DNA of 6,706 nucleotides from positions 1-6,706 of the forward strand of contig JAFGNQ010000350.1 of the NCBI GenBank assembly GCA_016926925.1, in the 5' to 3' direction. The stretch comes from Candidatus Aminicenantota bacterium (GTDB lineage: Bacteria > Acidobacteriota > Aminicenantia > Aminicenantales > Aminicenantaceae). The notes below the pieces were generated by a model. That model was not told the origin of the DNA. It was given only the letters and a program-made list of their open reading frames with translations, and searched no databases. Below are positions 1 to 4,818 of the stretch, piece after piece. The position numbers and the translations under genes are program-made. How positions within the stretch are numbered: the first letter of the stretch is position 1; each line of letters starts with the position of its first letter.

Positions 1-1557
1 AACAAGGAATTCAAGATAAAAAAGGATAGCTTTCCCGCCCAAAGTTACATCATCCGCTTGGACCAGCCTTACAGCCGCTGTGCGGATATGCTTTTGGACA
101 CGCAGTACTTCAACCCCGACGACCCGCGCCCCTACGACGACACGGGCTGGACGCTGGGGCCGCTTTACAACGTTCCCACCGTGAGGGTAGTCGACAAAGA
201 GGTGCTCGACGTTCCCATGAGCCTCCTTACCAGGGACGTCAAAATCGCAGGTGCAGTCGTCAAAGCGAAAAAAACCATAGCCTACTGTGTCAACAACAGG
301 GCCGAGACCGCACTGACTAAATTCCGGTATGACCTCGAGGACATCCGCATGCTGGCTGCAGAGAGCGGTTTCAAGATAGGCGATACAAATTTCAACGCCG
401 GAACCTTCATCATCCCCGTGGAAAACAATCCGGAGGACCTGGCGGATAGGTTGGTAGCGGCGGTACAAGAGCTGGGGCTTACCGCTACCGCCACAGCGAA
501 AATGCCGGATGTCAAAACCCACGCAGTGTCAGTCCCCAGAATCGCCATCCTTCACACCTGGGTTTTCACCCAGAACGAGGGGTGGTTCCGGATCGGCCTT
601 GAAAAATCGGGAATACCCTATTCCTACATTTCAGTCCTCGATGTCCGGAACACAGAAGACTTGAAGAGCAAATACGACGTCATCATCTTCCCGCCGGTTG
701 CCTTCGGCCGGGCGCAGCGCCTGGTGAACGGAATCGGCGGCGACGAGCCCATCCCCTGGAAAAAGATGGATAAATACCCAAACCTCGGCGGCCCTGACTC
801 AAGCGACGATATCCGCGGCGGCATCGAGCTGGAAGGCATCCTCCATCTGAAAAAATTTATCGATGACGGGGGCCTTTTTATCCCTATCACCTCCAACGCC
901 GGCCTGCCCATCGACTACGGTTTCGTGGAGAGCGTGGCTGTTATCAAGCCTCAGAATCTCAAAATGTCCGGCTCCGTCCTCCAGGCACGGATTTCCGATC
1001 CGCGGAGTCCGGTCACATACGGCTACGATCCTTCACTCGGAGTCTACTTCAGTGGGACGCCCGTGCTCGAAACAGGGATGAAAGCCGCAACGGGAGGCGT
1101 GGACATCTCGGATATGTTTGGCGGAGGAGGAAAGGGAAGGCCGAGCGGCCGCGGCAGCCTGAAGGATCCCGACGTGATTCAGGGCCGGCCCAACACGCCG
1201 ACCAAAGTCAAGGGAGCCGGTACGGGCATACCTCAGGAATTTCAGGACATGATCAAGCTCTTTCTTCCTCCCGATCTCCAGACCGTCCGGGTGCTCGTGC
1301 GTTTCGAGCGCAAGGAGAAGCTGTTGATAAGCGGGATGCTGGATGGCGGCGAGGCGCTTCAAAACAAGGCAGCTGTCGTGGACGTGCCCATGGGGAAGGG
1401 ACACATCCTGTTCTTTGCCATCAATCCCATGTGGCGCCATCAAACACTGGGAAGCTACCCTCTACTTTTCAATGCCGCCCTGCACTACGATCACCTGGAT
1501 GCAGGCAGGCCGGCGAAGAAAGCAGAGGAAACGGAAAAGGAAGACCAGAGCAACTGA
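1..1557 (+). CDS. Zinc carboxypeptidase-like protein (peptidase M14 family, large form), C-terminal part; 5' truncated by the window
   Basis: The frame is open from the first base to a TGA at 1555-1557, giving 518 residues with no start in view. A TTG at 58 is in frame, but the residues before it (SYIIR) continue a family motif, so it is not the start. The segment SYIIRLDQPYSRCADMLLD followed by DDPRPYDDTGW is typical of the region just after the M14 catalytic domain in large bacterial carboxypeptidase-like proteins. The zinc ligands would be upstream and cannot be checked. From about residue 180 (RIAILHTW, then DVIIFPP and FIDDGGLFI) there is an alpha/beta segment resembling the class I glutamine amidotransferase-like domain often appended to these proteins. 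A Gly-rich linker at about 373-385 (FGGGGKGRPSGRG) is followed by a C-terminal beta-rich part ending FFAINPMWRHQ and a charged tail. These proteins are usually exported peptidases. Peptidase activity is inferred from family resemblance only. Confidence 0.72.
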   Translation, partial: NKEFKIKKDSFPAQSYIIRLDQPYSRCADMLLDTQYFNPDDPRPYDDTGWTLGPLYNVPTVRVVDKEVLDVPMSLLTRDVKIAGAVVKAKKTIAYCVNNRAETALTKFRYDLEDIRMLAAESGFKIGDTNFNAGTFIIPVENNPEDLADRLVAAVQELGLTATATAKMPDVKTHAVSVPRIAILHTWVFTQNEGWFRIGLEKSGIPYSYISVLDVRNTEDLKSKYDVIIFPPVAFGRAQRLVNGIGGDEPIPWKKMDKYPNLGGPDSSDDIRGGIELEGILHLKKFIDDGGLFIPITSNAGLPIDYGFVESVAVIKPQNLKMSGSVLQARISDPRSPVTYGYDPSLGVYFSGTPVLETGMKAATGGVDISDMFGGGGKGRPSGRGSLKDPDVIQGRPNTPTKVKGAGTGIPQEFQDMIKLFLPPDLQTVRVLVRFERKEKLLISGMLDGGEALQNKAAVVDVPMGKGHILFFAINPMWRHQTLGSYPLLFNAALHYDHLDAGRPAKKAEETEKEDQSN

Positions 1558-1574
1558 TACAGAACGTTCGACAA

Positions 1575-1678
1575 GGCGTGAAAAACCCGACTGGAGGAAA
1601 TTGACGTTCTTCCATTTTGTGTGAGTTATGAATGAAAATGTTCAGGGATGTCTTCACTCCAGTCGGATTTTTCACGCC
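1575..1678. repeat. Imperfect inverted repeat, 22-nt arms, 60-nt spacer
   Basis: The left arm 1575-1596 begins GGCGTGAAAAAC and ends CGACTGGAG. The right arm 1657-1678 begins CTCCAGTCGGA and ends TTTTTCACGCC. They are reverse complements except at one position (C opposite A). The spacer 1597-1656 contains the left arm of the other inverted repeat. The stem lies 18 bp after the stop of the M14-like gene and could affect the 3' end of that transcript, but no T-run follows it, so it is not a normal intrinsic terminator. Confidence 0.75.
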
Positions 1679-1886
1679 ATTCCCTCGTTGTTCTTCTCGG
1701 CCCTGCGGAACTCCGCGCGCTAATTCCATACATCAACCGTCATGCTTCAGCTACTCTTCGTACTACCCTTAGAATTATTCCGTGCTCACACAGTCCTCGA
1801 GTCCGACTTCGTCGGATTCCCTCGAATCACAACTCGGTAAGGCTAAATCCTCCAATGTCGCTCAAAACACCCCTGAACATTTTCAT
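1632..1886. repeat. Terminal-inverted-repeat unit of 255 bp with perfect 16-nt ends
   Basis: ATGAAAATGTTCAGGG at 1632-1647 is the exact reverse complement of 1871-1886. After one mismatch the similarity continues inward (ATGTCTT against GTGTTTT). The ends are inverted repeats as in a MITE-like or other non-autonomous element, but no transposase and no flanking direct repeat are present. The interpretation as a mobile unit is inferred from the symmetry. Confidence 0.6.
1799..1819. other. Compact hairpin inside the repeat element
   Basis: GAGTCCGAC at 1799-1807 pairs with GTCGGATTC at 1811-1819 around a TTC loop, a 9-bp stem with one G-T wobble. On the minus strand the loop is GAA. A smaller stem, GCGG/CCGC at 1705-1708 and 1713-1716 with an AACT loop, lies nearby. 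Several short stems in one gene-free stretch support a folded RNA or single-stranded DNA structure. No T-run follows, so a terminator is unlikely. Confidence 0.5.
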
Positions 1887-1955
1887 CTAGACACCCGTCC
1901 CTCATATTTCCAGCACAAAGCGGAAGAGAAGCAGGGAATTTAACGATTATCGTTT

Positions 1956-2840
1956 TTACCCGAGAAGCAGGTCTTCCTCCCAGCCGAAATGCTGGACCTC
2001 GATGTTGTCCCAGGCGCTCGTTCCCAAGCCGTAGGTTTTATCGGCCGCTTTCACACAGAGCGGCGGAGGCGACAGAGGCCAGGGCTCGCCCCGCATGGCC
2101 TTCCTTTTTTCCCTGATGATCCGCAGGCAGACGGTCTCGACGGCCACGGGATCCGTCCCTGCAATCAGCCCGTTGTAAGCCCATTTATAGCGGGGGTCCA
2201 CCTGGGGGCCTTTGTCACAGAGGGGATGCAGGGCATCGACGAGCACCAGCCGGGTTTTTCCTTTAACAAAGGGCAGGTTCCATATCTCTCCCAGCTTTGC
2301 GCTGTTTTCATCGTGATAATTTCTGGGATTTCCAGAATAGAGGATGTAGAGCTTCATGACAGTGCCGATTCCCGTCAACCAGTGGGCTTTGAGGCCGGGA
2401 AGCCCGATGAGCGCGGTGCATGCCTTGGGTTTGTCGGGCCCTCCCTGGGCGTCCAGAATTTTGGCTTCCGGGATGCCGGATTCGATGAGCGAGGCCCTGA
2501 CCGCATCCGTCACTTCCTGGTGGGTGGGATTGAGATGGGGCGTCGGCACGAGGCCGACCGTATCGTCGGGCTTGATCAGGCTGAGCCAGGCTTCCTTGAC
2601 AGTCTTCTTCCCGGTGAATTTGATTAATGTCTGATCGAGCATCGGTTTCAATACATCCCTGTCGACAGCATTGCCGGCATCCATGACGGCCTTGTCCCGG
2701 ACAAGAGTGACCCGGCTCAGGCCGGCCGCCTTCTTTCCGGTTTTCCCGAAAGAGGTTCCTGCCAGCGTCGCTCCGAGGGTCGCTCCGAGGGTACCCCGAA
2801 GAAAATCCCTTCTCGTCCATGCCTTTCCCTCATGACTCAT
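1956..2840 (-). CDS. Tat-exported DUF362 domain protein
   Basis: This 294-residue protein opens with a classic twin-arginine signal: TRRDFLRG at residues 9-16, then a hydrophobic Ala/Gly/Leu stretch to about residue 30. The mature part resembles DUF362: RVTLVRDKAVMD (43-54), a central LNPTHQEVTDAVRASLIESGI segment (103-123, given only as a span), KILDAQGG, and KWAYNGLIAGTDPVAVETV (219-237), the most diagnostic stretch. DUF362 has no settled biochemical function. Some members carry added ferredoxin domains, but this one has only four scattered Cys and no CxxC cluster, so it probably does not bind a cluster by itself. Tat export usually implies folding, often with a cofactor, before export. Its ATG overlaps the stop of the upstream lipoprotein gene (ATGA), and a strong Shine-Dalgarno lies 6 nt upstream, so the start is secure. 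Co-production with that lipoprotein is likely. Confidence 0.82.
   Translation of the reverse strand: MSHEGKAWTRRDFLRGTLGATLGATLAGTSFGKTGKKAAGLSRVTLVRDKAVMDAGNAVDRDVLKPMLDQTLIKFTGKKTVKEAWLSLIKPDDTVGLVPTPHLNPTHQEVTDAVRASLIESGIPEAKILDAQGGPDKPKACTALIGLPGLKAHWLTGIGTVMKLYILYSGNPRNYHDENSAKLGEIWNLPFVKGKTRLVLVDALHPLCDKGPQVDPRYKWAYNGLIAGTDPVAVETVCLRIIREKRKAMRGEPWPLSPPPLCVKAADKTYGLGTSAWDNIEVQHFGWEEDLLLG
2768..2791. repeat. 12-bp tandem duplication inside the Tat signal
   Basis: TCGCTCCGAGGG occurs twice head to tail at 2768-2779 and 2780-2791. On the coding (minus) strand it encodes the doubled TLGA TLGA in the hydrophobic core of the Tat signal of the DUF362 protein. The unit is a multiple of three, so the frame is kept and the signal core is lengthened by four residues. 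Confidence 0.8.
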
Positions 2841-3868
2841 TCCGTACCTCCCTTTGGATAAAACGCTTCTATTTGATCGATAATTGCCCCGGCCGCCTCA
2901 CGGTCAGGGCATTCGAAAACGAAAGCCAGGTGTTCATCCCGCACCGTGTATGCCAACCATCCGTCTTCGATGCTGAAGATATGAGCCGCATCCCCCGATG
3001 AACCCAAATCCTGCGGACCGGGATGATCCGGGAGATAGGCTCTTTGGAAATGGGCAGCCGCCTTCACAGCGCGACCGTTGTCGGGGTATCTCACTACAAG
3101 AAACCGGATACGTGCTTTCTTCCCCGAGGAATCCGTTGTTTCGTACTCAGATGTGACCGCCTCGGAATCTAGATCCAGGTCCAGCATGTTCTCATGGCCC
3201 AGATAATACAGAGAATTGAGCACGAGATGAGACCTGAAGTAAGCGGTTCTGTCTCTGCGGAGCTTCCAGTCCGGAGATAAGGTATCCGGAACAGCCTTCA
3301 GCAGTTCCGGCGGGCGCATGTCTTTTCGGCCTTCTGTAAGAGCACGGCCGATGGTCAAAACAGCTTCCCTCGATTCCGGCGTTTCCTGTGCGGCCATGAT
3401 CCTGATATAGAGAGCACCGACACACAAACGCAGCAGACCCTGACCGTAAAGGGCTGACGGATATGGGTTGCTAGAAGGAGGCGCCTCGTTCCCGGAGGCT
3501 TCGGTCAAATCTATGGGATCGCCTCCCCAGTCCAGAGACAGCAGGCCGAAGGCATCGTCAGGGGTTTTCATGACATACAGCTCGACCAGAATCTCCCTCT
3601 GTTCCTTCGCTCCGTACTCGTAGGATTCGCAATGATCGAAACGGTAGCCCAGGTAGAGCTCTCCCGCCCCGTCCATGTAGTCGAAAATATTTTCCTCGGT
3701 GATGATTTTGGGCACATCCGGCCGGGTCCAGAGTCCTATCGTCTTCTGTGGGATGGGTTTGGATGCCGCCATGTCTCCTCCTCTACAGCCGGAATGAACG
3801 AGCAGAACAAGCGGGAGAGCGAAATACAACGCTGTGAAAATATTCGAACGTGACGGAACCTTTCTCAT
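2837..3868 (-). CDS. Probable lipoprotein of the DUF6599 type, function unknown
   Basis: The frame is open further upstream (an ATG at 4024), but the added 52 residues are polar and unlike a leader. The start at 3868 gives MRKVPSRSN, then a hydrophobic stretch (10-24) and HSGC with Cys at 28, a lipoprotein-like signal. The residue at -3 is His instead of the usual Leu/Val, so lipidation is likely but not certain. A GAGG lies about 14 nt before this ATG, a weak and distant site. The 343-residue protein contains IFDYMDGAGELYLGYRF (61-77) and YVMKTPDDAFGLLSLDWGGD (98-117), which match the recurring pattern of DUF6599 proteins (a [I/M]-N/D-G-A-E-L-Y-L core, then an M-x-x-P-x-D-A-F-G motif). The second half (about 200-340) is an alpha/beta region ending IIDQIEAFYPKG. 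No catalytic residues or cofactor motifs are evident. It is coupled to the DUF362 gene downstream. Confidence 0.72.
   Translation of the reverse strand: MRKVPSRSNIFTALYFALPLVLLVHSGCRGGDMAASKPIPQKTIGLWTRPDVPKIITEENIFDYMDGAGELYLGYRFDHCESYEYGAKEQREILVELYVMKTPDDAFGLLSLDWGGDPIDLTEASGNEAPPSSNPYPSALYGQGLLRLCVGALYIRIMAAQETPESREAVLTIGRALTEGRKDMRPPELLKAVPDTLSPDWKLRRDRTAYFRSHLVLNSLYYLGHENMLDLDLDSEAVTSEYETTDSSGKKARIRFLVVRYPDNGRAVKAAAHFQRAYLPDHPGPQDLGSSGDAAHIFSIEDGWLAYTVRDEHLAFVFECPDREAAGAIIDQIEAFYPKGGTE
2847..2855 (-). promoter_or_regulatory. Shine-Dalgarno site of the DUF362 gene
   Basis: On the minus strand AAAGGGAGG ends 6 nt before the ATG at 2840-2838. It lies within the last codons of the upstream lipoprotein gene. 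Together with the ATGA overlap, it indicates translational coupling and re-initiation. Confidence 0.75.
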
Positions 3869-4080
3869 ATTCGGAACTATTGCCTCTTTGCTCTTCCGGA
3901 TTATTTTATTAGAAATGGCACAAATATTCCATATCTGGTCCCGTATCGTAGACACCCCTGTTTCCGTGATGAACCTTATGTGTAGAAAGGATTTGGATCG
4001 AGTTACACTCCGATTGAGTCGCACGGGATATGCTGGCTGGATTCAGGCCTGAAAGAGGAGATGATCCGGGTTGAACGCCT
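3869..4080. other. Intergenic stretch between the CARDB-like gene and the lipoprotein gene
   Basis: These 212 bp hold no credible gene. A perfect 12-bp palindrome, TTCAGGCCTGAA, lies at 4042-4053, about 30 bp beyond the CARDB-like stop. It has no loop and no T-run, so it is not a convincing terminator; it could be a dimeric protein binding site, but nothing supports a particular regulator. An AT-rich segment near 3895-3915 could hold a -10 element (TAAAAT on the minus strand) for the lipoprotein/DUF362 pair, but no matching -35 is present. The gap is long enough for the pair to have its own promoter. Confidence 0.35.
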
Positions 4081-4617
4081 TCATTTTTTCATTCGGAGGG
4101 GCCAAACTTTCGTTTTTTGATTGTTGTCTTCACTTTTTTCCCGGATCCAATTTCCAAAGTCGGCGGTCGCACGGCACTGCCAACTTGTTCCCTTTTTGAC
4201 GTAATGGACCTCTGTGTATTTCTGCCGTTCATTGGCCTTGGTTTCCGTGCCGGTGCCCCCGATTCTTAAAAATCGTCCGTTAGGATAGGAACGCGCCTCC
4301 AGCCTAGTGTTATAAAGAAGGTTCATTGCCGGATTTTCTTCCCAGTTCTTCGTCCCTTCTTCAGTGGGGCAGCAACGGGAGTCTGCTGAGGAGTTGTTGA
4401 ATATCCAGTAGCTGATGGTCAACTTCACTTTGTCATTGCCGGAAGGTTCCGAGGTGACTTCGATTTTTTCAAGGACCAGATCGGGTAGGATGACCCTGCT
4501 GATATCAGGTTTTCTTTGGACCGGTTGGGTCTCTTGAGCAAAGTGATTCTTGTATCCGGGACTTGCCCAGGTGCAGAACGCAACTATAGCCATCAAAATA
4601 CAGAGTTTTTTCCTCAT
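4081..4617 (-). CDS. Small secreted protein with a CARDB-like domain
   Basis: The frame opens at 4653, but the ATG at 4617 is preceded by GGGAGG at 5 nt spacing and begins a signal peptide (MRKKLCILMAIVAFCTWA, cleaved somewhere before about residue 28), so it is the better start. The 178-residue product has DLVLEKIEVTSEPSG (46-60) followed by KLTISYWIFNNSS. It ends with RATADFGNWIREKSEDNN (149-166), the D-x-x-N-x-I-x-E-x-x-E-x-N-N type ending of CARDB domains, an immunoglobulin-like beta-sandwich found in many surface and secreted proteins. It normally serves in adhesion or as a structural module, not catalysis. The mature protein has three Cys (82, 83 and 148), so a disulfide is possible. 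The domain stands alone with no partner domain. Its own promoter-like sequence suggests separate expression from the cytochrome gene upstream. Its specific role is unknown. Confidence 0.68.
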   Translation of the reverse strand: MRKKLCILMAIVAFCTWASPGYKNHFAQETQPVQRKPDISRVILPDLVLEKIEVTSEPSGNDKVKLTISYWIFNNSSADSRCCPTEEGTKNWEENPAMNLLYNTRLEARSYPNGRFLRIGGTGTETKANERQKYTEVHYVKKGTSWQCRATADFGNWIREKSEDNNQKTKVWPLRMKK

Positions 4618-4620
4618 TAG

Positions 4621-4628
4621 TTCCTCCC
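4621..4628 (-). promoter_or_regulatory. Shine-Dalgarno site that decides the CARDB-like gene start
   Basis: GGGAGGAA on the minus strand precedes the ATG at 4617 with GGGAGG 5 nt away. The alternative ATG at 4653 would place this site inside the coding region and add 12 polar residues ahead of the signal peptide. Confidence 0.75.
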
Positions 4629-4665
4629 ATATTGTTTCGGTATGACTCTTCAAACTTAGGTTTTA

Positions 4666-4692
4666 ACTATCATTGTGGTCGTATTTTGTCAA
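4666..4692 (-). promoter_or_regulatory. Candidate sigma-70-type promoter of the CARDB-like gene
   Basis: On the minus strand a perfect TTGACA (4692-4687) is followed after 15 bp by GATAGT (4671-4666; 4 of 6 against TATAAT). The -10 match is moderate and the spacer is 2 bp shorter than optimal. The placement, about 50 bp before the start codon in an AT-rich gap, fits a promoter. Nothing else of note is visible in the 201-bp gap 4618-4818; no clear terminator for the cytochrome gene was found. Confidence 0.4.
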
Positions 4693-4818
4693 ATCTATGA
4701 ATGCATCAAAGACAATTTGTATGTGAGTCTGTTTATTCAATGCTCGGTGGTTCCATCATTATTTATGACAGCGCATTACCTGCTCATATTAGAGTCCCGA
4801 TCCGTGGGAGGGGATTGG

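Larger units (their letters stand above)
1575..1886. repeat. Repeat-rich non-coding element with two interleaved inverted repeats (candidate mobile or structured element)
   Basis: This is the core of the gene-free stretch 1558-1955 between two convergent genes. Two long inverted repeats interleave. The first pairs 1575-1596 with 1657-1678 (21 of 22 positions). The second pairs 1632-1647 with 1871-1886 (16 of 16, extending to about 21 of 23 if 1648-1654 and 1864-1870 are included). Read along the strand the order is A-B-A'-B', so as RNA the two stems would form a pseudoknot rather than nested hairpins. The 255 bp between the outer ends of the second repeat (1632-1886) resemble a small element with terminal inverted repeats, but no target-site duplication is visible. 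Open frames of 80 (+) and 86 (-) codons cross it; both lack a ribosome binding site and run through the repeat arms, so they are not called. The dense short stems and compact size suggest a dispersed intergenic repeat of this lineage; copy number cannot be judged from one window. Confidence 0.6.

Noticed and set aside
1648..1890. An 80-codon plus-strand frame (and an 86-codon minus-strand frame at 1469-1729) in the repeat region
   Set aside because: They run through inverted repeat arms, lack properly spaced ribosome binding sites and give Ser/Arg-rich sequence without domain resemblance. The minus frame also overlaps the end of the M14-like gene.
1942..1954. AACGAT-T-ATCGTT symmetrical sequence followed by T residues, next to the DUF362 stop
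   Set aside because: The stem is only 5-6 bp and AT-rich, the loop is 1-3 nt, and the T-run is on the plus strand, 385 bp beyond the M14-like gene. Too weak to call a terminator.
1989..2627. A 212-codon plus-strand frame
   Set aside because: It is antisense to the DUF362 gene, which has a clear Tat signal, family motifs and a strong ribosome binding site.
3869..4024. Upstream extension of the lipoprotein gene to an ATG at 4024
   Set aside because: The extra 52 residues would place the lipoprotein-like signal in the middle of the protein, and they show no motif.
4042..4053. Perfect palindrome TTCAGGCCTGAA as a terminator or operator
   Set aside because: It has no loop and no T-run. A 12-bp palindrome without a second copy or an adjacent regulator gene is not enough to call an operator.
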